This document shows positions 1 through 6,110 of a DNA stretch of 17,740 nucleotides, piece by piece. The notes under the pieces were generated by a model that saw only the letters and a list, made by a program, of their open reading frames with translations, was not told the DNA's origin and did not search any database. This DNA is from DASPKA01 sp035628335 (GTDB taxonomy: Bacteria; Patescibacteriota; Doudnabacteria; UBA920). Each line of letters opens with the position of its first letter. Positions within the stretch are counted from its first letter, which is position 1. The position numbers and the translations under genes are program-made. The stretch covers positions 1 to 17,740 of the forward strand of contig DASPKA010000089.1 of assembly GCA_035628335.1 (NCBI GenBank), read 5' to 3'.

Positions 1-1430
1 CTGTTGCTGGAGGGTGTGCCCACTCTAACACTGCCTTGGTTCGAGCGTACATATCCATTCTTTTCAGCAAACACGCGGTAGAAGCCTGCAGGAAGCGATA
101 CTTGGAACTTACCGCTACCGTCAGTGGTTGCAGATTTTGCTCCGGCTAGTATAGTTGCGCCTGACAGGGTTTTCCAGGAGCTGTCTTCAAAGTACTCTAC
201 GGTACCAGTGATAGCCTGTGAGTTCTCTAAGGTCTCCGCATCTAGTTTTATGCGGGTAGGTAGCCAGGTGTAGTCTCCGTAGTACCAGATAACTGAATCG
301 TTCTCTTTTATAAGATAGTCCCGTGCTCCAACATCTGCTGAAACACCATTCACAAAGTACAGCCAGCCTATGAGTCCAGCAGCTTCGTCATTGTTTACTT
401 TTTTTAAGTATGGACCATATGCAGTGTCAGCAATCGTGTAAGAGAAACCACATTGATTCTTTGCATTCTTTACAACGTCGAGCGCTGTGACCGCGTACAC
501 AAAACCTTGGCAGACAATTTCGTCTTTACCCTCAATTCTAAATTCAGTTTTTGGGCCCGCAGGTTTTTGATATACAGCTAGTGGAAGTGTTTTACCGCTG
601 AGTGCAATAATTGCATATGCAGTAGTGGTAGGAGTAAATGCATCTTCAGCGCCACCTGCTTGGTATGTAAAGTAACCGCTACCTGTTTGTGTGGTATTTA
701 AAAAATCAGCGCCACTCTTTCCGTTTTTTGTTATTGCTGAATTTTGAATTCCTGCGGAAGTTAGAGCCCACAATACCCAAGCGGTTGAAGAGCTATCAGA
801 GCTAGTACCAAATGAAGAAGTTGGGTCGTAAGTGAAACCTCCATCAGTATTTTGTGACGTTTTTAGATAGTCGACCGCACGGTTTATAACGTCATTATTT
901 TTCTCTACCCCAGCAGCAATAAGCGCACAGATAGCAGCAGAAGTCATGTTTGTGTCAGAGCTGCCTCCTGGCTGAAATCCCCATCCGCCATTGCTGTTCT
1001 GTTTGCTTAGAAGATACTGCTTCTGTGAAACCACTAGGCTGCTAATAAGAGGTTCGCCTGCAGCAATAAGGGCAAGCAGGCCAAAGATGTCGTCATTTAA
1101 GCTTGCCGTGTCTCCTATCTGTCCTCCAGATGCTTTGTTTTTTAAGTTCGCCACAAGGTCAATGGAAGAGAAGGTGCGAGGGTCATTTCCACTCGCTGCT
1201 ATGGCTAAAATTGGCGCTGCAAGTTCTATAGCAGAACCTCCAGGAATGCTTTTTAGGTGGTTTAAGTTTGGCGTTTTGCCTAACGCAATTAACCCCATCG
1301 TAGTCCATGCGCTCTGTGACTTGCTTTCTAGGTAGGCCCCAGCATTTGCTGCACTGTAAGCTGCGAATGCTTGAAGTGGAGCGCTCATTAACAGGCTTAT
1401 TAAAACCCCTATACCAATTGTCTTTCTCAT
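1..1430 (-). CDS. Secreted transcobalamin-like protein (alpha/alpha barrel + DUF4430), C-terminus cut by window edge
   Basis: The frame is open from ATG at 1430 down to the window edge, giving 476 codons with no stop, so the C-terminus is missing. Residues 1-23 form a signal peptide (MRKTIGIGVL, a hydrophobic stretch, then a likely cleavage after AFA). Residues 25-290 are helical, with prenyltransferase/terpene-cyclase-like repeats marked by NSNGGWGF (about 146), NTDGGFTY (about 194) and GSGYFTY (about 250). Residues 305-390 resemble DUF4430, the transcobalamin C-terminal-like domain, with GWLYFVNGVSADVGARDY and VIWYYG. Residues 405-470 resemble a carboxypeptidase-regulatory beta-sandwich (ITGTVEYF, TDGSGKFQVSLPAGFYRV). 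Vertebrate transcobalamin combines the same two folds, an alpha6/alpha6 barrel and a beta domain. The start is supported by the RBS AAGGA at 1436-1440 and by the signal peptide. A cobalamin riboswitch precedes the gene, so I infer extracytoplasmic capture of cobalamin or another corrinoid. Domain calls are strong; ligand binding is inferred. Confidence 0.85.
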   Translation of the reverse strand, partial: MRKTIGIGVLISLLMSAPLQAFAAYSAANAGAYLESKSQSAWTTMGLIALGKTPNLNHLKSIPGGSAIELAAPILAIAASGNDPRTFSSIDLVANLKNKASGGQIGDTASLNDDIFGLLALIAAGEPLISSLVVSQKQYLLSKQNSNGGWGFQPGGSSDTNMTSAAICALIAAGVEKNNDVINRAVDYLKTSQNTDGGFTYDPTSSFGTSSDSSSTAWVLWALTSAGIQNSAITKNGKSGADFLNTTQTGSGYFTYQAGGAEDAFTPTTTAYAIIALSGKTLPLAVYQKPAGPKTEFRIEGKDEIVCQGFVYAVTALDVVKNAKNQCGFSYTIADTAYGPYLKKVNNDEAAGLIGWLYFVNGVSADVGARDYLIKENDSVIWYYGDYTWLPTRIKLDAETLENSQAITGTVEYFEDSSWKTLSGATILAGAKSATTDGSGKFQVSLPAGFYRVFAEKNGYVRSNQGSVRVGTPSSN

Positions 1431-1441
1431 TTTTTTCCTTT

Positions 1442-1469
1442 CAAAATCCCGCCTCCAACAGGAGGCGGG
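1442..1469 (-). terminator. Expression-platform hairpin of the cobalamin riboswitch
   Basis: Read on the minus strand, CCCGCCTCC pairs perfectly with GGAGGCGGG across a TGTT loop, giving 9 bp. It is followed by ATTTTG and then the RBS AAGGA and ATG of the secreted protein gene. Its place between aptamer and start codon fits a riboswitch-controlled terminator with a short U tract. It could instead control translation by changing access to the nearby RBS; the sequence does not settle which. Confidence 0.7.
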
Positions 1470-1500
1470 TAGGGTTTTTGTAGAAAAATGCCTACTCCAA

Positions 1501-1621
1501 CCTCTATGCTCGTAGAGAGGAATTCCAGTATAGTCGCTTAGTAACCTGACTTATTCCCTATTGGGACATCACAGTTGCGGCACAGCGTCGGCATTTCACC
1601 GAACTTCCCTAAGTGACTATA
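1501..1621 (-). promoter_or_regulatory. Cobalamin (B12) riboswitch aptamer
   Basis: On the minus strand this leader carries the hallmark segments of the cobalamin aptamer in order: AGGGAAGTTCGGTGAAATGC, then GCTGTGCCGCAACTGTGA (the B12-box region), then AAGTCAGG. A closing stem P1 pairs TATAGTCACTTA (1610-1621) with TAAGCGACTATA (1529-1540), 11 of 12 positions matched. A further hairpin, CCTCT/AGAGG with a 10-nt loop, lies at 1501-1520, where the kissing partner of loop L5 is expected. The leader ends in the hairpin at 1448-1469 and feeds the transcobalamin-like gene. The 1431-1751 interval has no gene; it holds this leader and two divergent promoters. Confidence 0.92.
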
Positions 1622-1640
1622 TTAATTAAGATGTAAATAT

Positions 1641-1668
1641 AGTATATACCGTCAAATAAAAAAAGCAA
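1641..1668 (-). promoter_or_regulatory. Candidate promoter of the riboswitch transcript
   Basis: Read on the minus strand, TTGCTT (1663-1668) and TATACT (1641-1646) are separated by 16 nt. The predicted start of transcription falls about a dozen bases before the P1 stem of the riboswitch, which is the expected place. The -35 match is weak and the -10 match is good. Confidence 0.5.
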
Positions 1669-1738
1669 GCTTCGTAGCACTTTAGCTTGTATATGCAAAA
1701 CTAAACGCTAATACATAGATTAATGTTTGTTTCTCCTG

Positions 1739-1744
1739 TATAAT
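1739..1744 (+). promoter_or_regulatory. -10 box of dnaX, leaderless layout
   Basis: A perfect TATAAT lies at 1739-1744 and the dnaX ATG begins at 1752, only 7 nt downstream. Transcription would start at or beside the A of the ATG, and no RBS is visible. No good -35 at 17 nt spacing was found. Confidence 0.6.
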
Positions 1745-1751
1745 AATTTAT

Positions 1752-3179
1752 ATGGTGTTATATCAAAAATACAGACCAAAACACTTTTCAGAAGTAGTGG
1801 GGCAACAGCATGTTGTTTTGGCTCTGGGTAATAGCTTGGAGAAAAAGTCTACTGCTCACGCGTATTTGTTTTGTGGGGGTAGAGGCTTGGGCAAAACCTC
1901 AATTGCTCGGATTTTTGCAAAAGCATTGAATTGTGAAAATTTGCAAAACGGTCAGTCATGCGGAGCGTGCGTTCCATGCGTGCAATTTGAGTCAGGAGCT
2001 TTGAGTCTTATAGAAATAAACGCTGCAGACAATCGCAGAATTGAAGATGTTCGGGCAATAAACGAGAACGTAAAATTCGCCCCAGCAGTTGGACGTTACA
2101 AGATCTACCTGGTAGATGAAGTCCATATGTTTACTACCGAGGCTTTTAATGCATTACTCAAAACCTTAGAAGAACCACCAGCGCACGCAGTTTTTATACT
2201 CGCAACAACTGATGTGCATAAAGTGCCTGCAACTATTATTTCCCGCACCCAACGGTTTGACTTTAAACCACCCACAGACGAAGAGTTTTTAAAACACATG
2301 CGTGCCATCGCTCAGGCAGAAGGCTACGAACTAAGTGACGAAGTTCTACAGGCTATTTACCAAGCGGCAAATGGCGGAATTCGCGACGCGTTGAGCTTGC
2401 TAGACCAAGTCGCAACACTTGGAAAGGACCCAACACTTGTTGACGTATATACTCTGCTTGGGGTAGTTGCTCGTGAGACCACTCGTAAGCTCATAACTGC
2501 AGTAGCGAGTGGGGACGCTGAAGCTGTAGCTGTGTTCTTTGAAAAGCTTGGTGAGGAGTCTGTTAATTACAAGCAACTCCATAAGTCGATTCTTAATTTG
2601 CTTCGGGAAGTTTTAGTAGGGAAAGAAACAATTCCCGGTCTTACGCTTAACGGCGCCATTAACTTGTCCCGTTTGTACTTACGTGGAGCAAAAGAAACCA
2701 CAGCGGTGGATGATTTGTCTTTGCTAATGGCATCACTTGAGGGCGCTGCTTTATTTCAAAAAAAAACTGAACCTGTTTCTGTAATGCTTTCAAATCCCGA
2801 GCAAGTACAGGCTCCCAAGTTTGCCGACCAAGTCCCCGATGCTACTGTGCCTGTTAACACATCTATTACGTATGAGTCTGTAAATCTGCTTTGGCCGCAA
2901 GTTGTGGACAAGGTTAAGCAATTGAATGGTCAGTTAGGTACTCAGCTCAGAGGAGCTGAGATAAAGGAAGTGAATGCAGGTCGTGTTGTCCTGTTTGTTA
3001 AATATCTTTTTCACAAAGAAATCTTAGAATCAAATAAAAATAAACCGCTTATCCTCGGAGCTCTTGAAGGTGTTCTAGGTACAGGCCTTACGTTTGCCTG
3101 TGAAGTAGACAGAAGAAAACAAGGGACCGATCAGTACGCCTCAGCCCTTCAGGTGTTCGGTGGGGAGATTATTCAATAG
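1752..3179 (+). CDS. dnaX: DNA polymerase III clamp-loader subunit gamma/tau (DnaX)
   Basis: This is the AAA+ ATPase of the clamp loader, which opens the beta clamp and places it on primed DNA. The N-terminus LYQKYRPKHFSEVVGQ is typical of DnaX. Walker A is GGRGLGKT at residues 42-49. A zinc module uses Cys61, Cys70, Cys73 and Cys76, and Walker B is YLVDEVH with Asp122/Glu123. Sensor 1 is ATTDVHKVPATIISR (151-165) and the sensor 2 region is GGIRDALSLLDQ. At 164-166 the sequence reads SRT where most clamp loaders have SRC, a small departure. Residues from about 370 form a variable C-terminal region. At 475 aa the protein is on the short side and could be a gamma-like form. A membrane-protein gene follows after 2 nt, probably in the same transcript. 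The start is set by the -10 box 7 nt upstream. Confidence 0.95.
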   Translation: MVLYQKYRPKHFSEVVGQQHVVLALGNSLEKKSTAHAYLFCGGRGLGKTSIARIFAKALNCENLQNGQSCGACVPCVQFESGALSLIEINAADNRRIEDVRAINENVKFAPAVGRYKIYLVDEVHMFTTEAFNALLKTLEEPPAHAVFILATTDVHKVPATIISRTQRFDFKPPTDEEFLKHMRAIAQAEGYELSDEVLQAIYQAANGGIRDALSLLDQVATLGKDPTLVDVYTLLGVVARETTRKLITAVASGDAEAVAVFFEKLGEESVNYKQLHKSILNLLREVLVGKETIPGLTLNGAINLSRLYLRGAKETTAVDDLSLLMASLEGAALFQKKTEPVSVMLSNPEQVQAPKFADQVPDATVPVNTSITYESVNLLWPQVVDKVKQLNGQLGTQLRGAEIKEVNAGRVVLFVKYLFHKEILESNKNKPLILGALEGVLGTGLTFACEVDRRKQGTDQYASALQVFGGEIIQ

Positions 3180-3181
3180 CT

Positions 3182-3598
3182 ATGTCAAATTCAGACCCCT
3201 CATTGTTTAAGATGTCATTTACCAGGTTTTTGGGACTTGGGTTTTTATATGTCGTTTTAGTATGCATCGGAAAGTTATTTGTAGTGCAGTTTCTTGGTAC
3301 AGGCTCCTCAAACGTATGGTGGATGTTTGTGCTCTACATTTCCTTGATAGCAGTTGCTCTGATTCGTAGGTTAGGAGTTATTAATTTTCTTGAGTCATTT
3401 TTAACTATTGGGACATGGACCTTCTTCTCGCTTACCGGTGATGTTGTTGTCTCTGCCAATCTGGCTGGTCTTGTAATATACAAAACTTGGTATTTTTGGT
3501 TAGGGTATTTGGTCGCAGCTGTCTGCATGTTGCTCCTGCATAAAAAACAACATGTACTTGGTAAAAAACTCCGCAAAGCTCATGGTGCCCATCATTAA
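3182..3598 (+). CDS. Small multi-pass membrane protein of unknown function
   Basis: The 138-residue protein is dominated by hydrophobic segments at about residues 15-37, 45-62, 68-95 and 100-120, so three or four membrane helices are likely. It ends in a basic, His-rich tail (HKKQHVLGKKLRKAHGAHH). The segment between helices contains FLTIGTWTFFSLTGDVVVSANLAG. I do not recognise a family. Its ATG is 2 nt after the dnaX stop and no clear RBS precedes it, so translation is probably coupled to dnaX. Nothing in the sequence links it functionally to the clamp loader. Confidence 0.75.
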   Translation: MSNSDPSLFKMSFTRFLGLGFLYVVLVCIGKLFVVQFLGTGSSNVWWMFVLYISLIAVALIRRLGVINFLESFLTIGTWTFFSLTGDVVVSANLAGLVIYKTWYFWLGYLVAAVCMLLLHKKQHVLGKKLRKAHGAHH

Positions 3599-3617
3599 GG
3601 CAGGAATATGGAATTAT

Positions 3618-3711
3618 GAATTTTGAATTATGAAAAAAATTGAAGTTGTAATAATTTATACATTCGTATATAATACATATACGAATGTTTTTTATTCATA
3701 ATTCAAAATTC
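3618..3711. repeat. AT-rich long-range inverted repeat between two genes
   Basis: GAATTTTGAATTATGAA at 3618-3634 is repeated as its exact reverse complement at 3695-3711, and weaker matching continues outward in both flanks. The arms enclose the dinB promoter and a second, inner palindrome. The layout could be a small non-autonomous element with terminal inverted repeats or a local duplication in low-complexity AT-rich DNA. No coding capacity or clear target-site duplication is visible. Confidence 0.6.
3646..3688 (+). promoter_or_regulatory. dinB promoter with palindromic operator candidate
   Basis: TTGTAA (3646-3651) and TATAAT (3669-3674) are 17 nt apart. A perfect 11-bp inverted repeat, ACATTCGTATA (3660-3670) and TATACGAATGT (3678-3688) around a 7-nt centre, lies over the -10 box. 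A repressor bound there would block RNA polymerase. Since the next gene is a Y-family polymerase, an SOS-type operator is plausible but unproven, and I do not recognise a standard LexA box. The same hairpin is followed by a T run, so it may also or instead terminate the dnaX transcript. Confidence 0.55.
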
Positions 3712-3725
3712 TCAATTCAGAATTC

Positions 3726-4973
3726 ATGTCTTCTATTATAGCTCATCTTGATATGAATAGTTTTTTTGCTTCATGCGAGCAGCAGGCTAATCCTCAGCTT
3801 AGGAGCAAGCCGGTTGGAGTGTGCGAGCACTTGGGCGGGATTATTATTGCTCCGAGCATAGAAGCAAAACGGTTTGGCATAAAAACGGCCATGCCGGTTT
3901 GGGATGCGCGCAAGCTCTGTCCAGGTATTCAGCTTACACGGGTGAACGCACAGTTATATATAGACATATCGCGCAAGTTTTTTAAACTACTCCGTGACTA
4001 CTCAAACAACGTGGAGGAGTACAGCATAGACGAAGGATTCGTAGATCTCACTTCAGTAGCACGCGTGAGAAAAAAGTTTAAGCCCTTGGACGCTTTTATG
4101 GAAGCAGCTGCTGTGGTACTTGAGATCAAGCAGCGAATGAAGCGCGAAGTTGGCGACTATATGCGCTGTTCAGTCGGTATTTCATATAACCGACTGCTCG
4201 CTAAAGTGGCAGGGGAAATGGTAAAGCCAGATGGTCTAACTATTTTGCGCCCAGGTGAAGAGGATGCTGTGTATAACACGCATAAACTTACTGACATTCC
4301 AGGCATTGCCCATCGTTTAAAAAAACGCTTGACAGTGTTTGGTGTTCGCACCCTCCGTGACCTTAAGTCAGTACCCCGGAGTCACTTGGTCTCTGTGTAC
4401 GGCTTGCCGGGTTTACATATTTACAATTTGGGGCACCTGCAGGATGACGCTTGTCTTCCTGCCAGTGAAATGCCAAAGTCCGTAGGACATGTGTACTCTG
4501 TGCCGAAAGACGGCAGGACAGCAGGTAACTTAAGTGCGCTCATCATGAAGCTATCAGAAAGACTGGGAAGCCGTCTGCACCATAAGCAGGTAGATGGCCA
4601 GGGTGTGTTCTTGCACGTGCATGACATGGAGGAAAACTGCTACAAACACGCCGCTAAGTCAGCTGAGCGGGTATGGAGCGGGTGGGAAGTATACAAAGAA
4701 GCAATTGCTATTTGCCGGGCAAAGTTTCCTAAGGTATTGGAGCCGGGGTTTGTAGCTCGCAGAGTTGGGGTTACGGTATTCGGCACTGCTCCCCATGTTA
4801 CCCAGCTTTCCTTATTTCCTAAATCTCAAGCCAGAAAAGACTTACAGGCAGCCGTGCAAAAAGTCTCATCTAAACACGGTCGCGGCGCTCTGACATTTGC
4901 AACCACCAAAGCCGCTGCTTACGAGTTCCGCGACAGCGTAGGCTTCCGCCGCAAGCTAAACAGCTTTGAATAG
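3726..4973 (+). CDS. dinB: Y-family translesion DNA polymerase (DinB/Pol IV type)
   Basis: This 415-residue low-fidelity polymerase would copy past damaged bases. The palm motif HLDMNSFFASCE carries the first metal ligand Asp9 and the Phe pair at 13-14 near the sugar steric gate. The second catalytic motif YSIDEGFVDL gives Asp102 and Glu103. The segment MRCSVGISYNRLLAKVAGEMVKPDG (about 140-165) is the usual palm/fingers signature. Helix-hairpin-helix thumb sequence follows (DIPGIAHRLKKRLTVFGV), and the C-terminal third is the little finger domain, starting near KSVGHVY. No clamp-binding peptide is certain, although TQLSLFPKS near residue 360 resembles the beta-clamp motif QLxLF. No RBS is obvious before ATG at 3726. 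The promoter upstream carries a palindrome that may give damage-responsive control. UmuC-like roles cannot be excluded, and no umuD is present. Confidence 0.93.
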   Translation: MSSIIAHLDMNSFFASCEQQANPQLRSKPVGVCEHLGGIIIAPSIEAKRFGIKTAMPVWDARKLCPGIQLTRVNAQLYIDISRKFFKLLRDYSNNVEEYSIDEGFVDLTSVARVRKKFKPLDAFMEAAAVVLEIKQRMKREVGDYMRCSVGISYNRLLAKVAGEMVKPDGLTILRPGEEDAVYNTHKLTDIPGIAHRLKKRLTVFGVRTLRDLKSVPRSHLVSVYGLPGLHIYNLGHLQDDACLPASEMPKSVGHVYSVPKDGRTAGNLSALIMKLSERLGSRLHHKQVDGQGVFLHVHDMEENCYKHAAKSAERVWSGWEVYKEAIAICRAKFPKVLEPGFVARRVGVTVFGTAPHVTQLSLFPKSQARKDLQAAVQKVSSKHGRGALTFATTKAAAYEFRDSVGFRRKLNSFE

Positions 4974-4993
4974 TAGGGAGTATAGTGTATACT
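4966..4993 (+). promoter_or_regulatory. Promoter of the small membrane-protein cluster
   Basis: TTGAAT (4966-4971) and TATACT (4988-4993) are separated by 16 nt and sit over the 3' end of dinB. TATACT is one arm of AGTATA-GTG-TATACT. The sequence from the -10 to the start codon closely resembles the module at 5690-5715 upstream of the third gene in the cluster. Confidence 0.6.
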
Positions 4994-5011
4994 GCCCGGT
5001 AAGGAGGTGTT

Positions 5012-5353
5012 ATGACATTTTTTTGGTTTGTTGTATCGGTACTGACCATTATTGCTTTTTTTGCGCTGTTGAGAGGGTTTGTGCAGAATCGGAAAAAGGC
5101 AATGGATGAAGAACGAGAATTTCAGGCTGAGCATATGCGAAAAGGAAGACTACGTTATTACATCTTAGGGTTGATTCCAAAGGATGAGCCGAGAGATGAG
5201 TCGAGTATTCTTTCCGCAGCAAAGGCTAGTGGAGACTTCATTAGTTTTCCAGATGTGCTCGAGTTGCTTGACGATTTGGTTGATAGTGCCCTACTGGAAC
5301 GTGCTGGAGTTGCAGGGCAGTTTCAGTACCGCAGGAATGAGGAGGGTGTGTGA
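5012..5353 (+). CDS. Small membrane-anchored protein, possible winged-helix-like C-terminal domain
   Basis: The protein has 113 residues. Residues 3-24 form one membrane helix (FFWFVVSVLTIIAFFALL), followed by a charged linker and a soluble domain from about residue 45. The end of that domain, VLELLDDLVDSALLERAGVA followed by QFQYRR, has the pattern of a recognition helix plus wing. It resembles the corresponding part of the gene at 5713 (LLSCMYKEGVILRMGNEVRS, then YRR). The start is fixed by a strong RBS AAGGAGG at 5001-5007. Its stop overlaps the start of the next gene (TGATG), so the two are translationally coupled. I do not recognise a named family; the winged-helix idea rests on pattern only. 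Confidence 0.75.
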   Translation: MTFFWFVVSVLTIIAFFALLRGFVQNRKKAMDEEREFQAEHMRKGRLRYYILGLIPKDEPRDESSILSAAKASGDFISFPDVLELLDDLVDSALLERAGVAGQFQYRRNEEGV

Positions 5354-5604
5354 TGCCTACACCAGCAGTTATTTCCGTGGTGGTACTCGCAGTATTCGCA
5401 ATAGTGCTTATCACGCTTATGCTGATAGGTATTTCTATTCGAGACCGTGAGATGAGTAAATTGGATACCTTCGTATTCAATTTCATTTTACAGGCGAGCA
5501 GTGGAGGTAAGGCTGTGTTCGAAAATGAGGTGATCGCAGCCTGTATGAGTTACCCAAAAACAGCGGAAGAACAAATACAGGCAGCGGTGTGGTTGCACCG
5601 TTAA
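5353..5604 (+). CDS. Small single-helix membrane protein, second gene of the cluster
   Basis: The 83-residue protein has an N-terminal membrane helix at about residues 5-28 (AVISVVVLAVFAIVLITLML) and a short cytoplasmic part, MSKLDTFVFNFILQASSGG and onward to IQAAVWLHR. It has the same general layout as its two neighbours but stops before the wing-like segment they share, so it may be a shortened relative. ATG at 5353 overlaps the upstream TGA and follows GAGGAGG at 5339-5345. A GTG one codon earlier is possible but less well placed. A terminator follows directly. Function unknown. Confidence 0.7.
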   Translation: MPTPAVISVVVLAVFAIVLITLMLIGISIRDREMSKLDTFVFNFILQASSGGKAVFENEVIAACMSYPKTAEEQIQAAVWLHR

Positions 5605-5614
5605 AATAAAAAAC

Positions 5615-5651
5615 GCGGGATAGAACAATCTGTCCCGCTTTTGATTTTTTT
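5615..5651 (+). terminator. Intrinsic terminator after the first two small membrane genes
   Basis: GCGGGATAGA pairs with TCTGTCCCGC (one T-G wobble) across an ACAA loop, and TTTTGATTTTTTT follows. It separates the two-gene unit at 5012-5604 from the next promoter. Confidence 0.85.
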
Positions 5652-5666
5652 ATGTCTAGACATGAC

Positions 5667-5695
5667 TTGGTTCAAGAGCATGGATAATGTATACT
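5667..5695 (+). promoter_or_regulatory. Promoter of the third small membrane gene
   Basis: TTGGTT (5667-5672) and TATACT (5690-5695) lie 17 nt apart, with a strong RBS AGGAGGT at 5703-5709. The stretch from the -10 to the ATG is nearly the same as at 4988-5014, suggesting duplication of the promoter/RBS module. Confidence 0.65.
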
Positions 5696-5712
5696 CCGGT
5701 GTAGGAGGTAGT

Positions 5713-6015
5713 ATGAATTTCATTATGTTTGTTGTGCTCCCGCTTGTTGCTGTGGTTTTGGGTGTCGTGGTTGTAGCACACCTCATAACAGAGGCCCAGC
5801 GTAGGGCAGGACTTAGAAAGGAGATCCTCAAGCGCTTGTGTGATGAGCATTGGAGTTATGAGGTTGTCCTACTGCAAGAGTTGGCGATTCTGAATGAGTT
5901 CAAAAACTCAAAAGATGCACGTAGCTTGCTCTCTTGCATGTACAAGGAGGGAGTAATTCTGCGAATGGGAAACGAGGTTCGCAGCTACCGTAGACCTGAA
6001 CCTGAAAGGAGGTAA
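5713..6015 (+). CDS. Small membrane-anchored protein, relative of the gene at 5012
   Basis: The 100-residue protein has a membrane helix at residues 2-24 (hydrophobic FVVLPLVAVVLGVVVVAHLI) and a soluble domain at 33-92. That domain has predicted helices and a wing-like end, LLSCMYKEGVILRMGNEVRS followed by YRR, before a basic tail ending PEPERR. The start at 5713 is chosen because AGGAGGT sits 3-4 nt upstream and the helix begins there. The frame is open further upstream but would read through the promoter. Shared layout and the shared promoter module suggest a common origin with the gene at 5012. A DNA-binding or membrane-signalling role is only a guess. Confidence 0.75.
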   Translation: MNFIMFVVLPLVAVVLGVVVVAHLITEAQRRAGLRKEILKRLCDEHWSYEVVLLQELAILNEFKNSKDARSLLSCMYKEGVILRMGNEVRSYRRPEPERR

Positions 6016-6017
6016 AT

Positions 6018-6086
6018 ATGTGGAAGGTATTGCAAGAGGGTTGGCCGAAGGTGAATGGACTAAGCGATACCAACTTGCATAGCTGA
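6018..6086 (+). CDS. Candidate 22-residue microprotein
   Basis: ATG at 6018 follows the RBS AAAGGAGG (6006-6012, inside the end of the upstream gene) with good spacing and begins 2 nt after that gene's stop. The peptide starts MWKVLQEGWPKVNG and ends NLHS, with TGA at 6084-6086. A strong terminator lies 24 nt further on. RBS strength and placement argue for translation; the short length and lack of any known relative keep this tentative. It could be a small protein or leftover coding sequence. Confidence 0.45.
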   Translation: MWKVLQEGWPKVNGLSDTNLHS

Positions 6087-6110
6087 GACATGGATCTCTA
6101 GATTAATTCA

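Noticed and set aside
991..1335. Plus-strand ORF of 114 codons
   Set aside because: It lies opposite the well-supported minus-strand secreted protein, has no RBS or promoter and no recognisable domain.
1658..1689. Minus-strand hairpin CAAGCT/AGCTTG with a 12-nt loop and seven T, a possible terminator
   Set aside because: The stem is only 6 bp with a large loop, it overlaps the candidate -35 of the riboswitch promoter, and no gene upstream on that strand needs it.
1431..1751. tRNA or other stable RNA in the gene-free leader
   Set aside because: No cloverleaf or T-loop GTTCGAATC-type motif was found; the structure is explained by the cobalamin riboswitch.
5012..6086. TGA recoded as Gly or Trp, as in some CPR lineages
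   Set aside because: TGA ends genes at natural places, for example overlapping the next start at 5351-5353 and closing rsmA at 9276-9278, and no conserved domain is interrupted by TGA.
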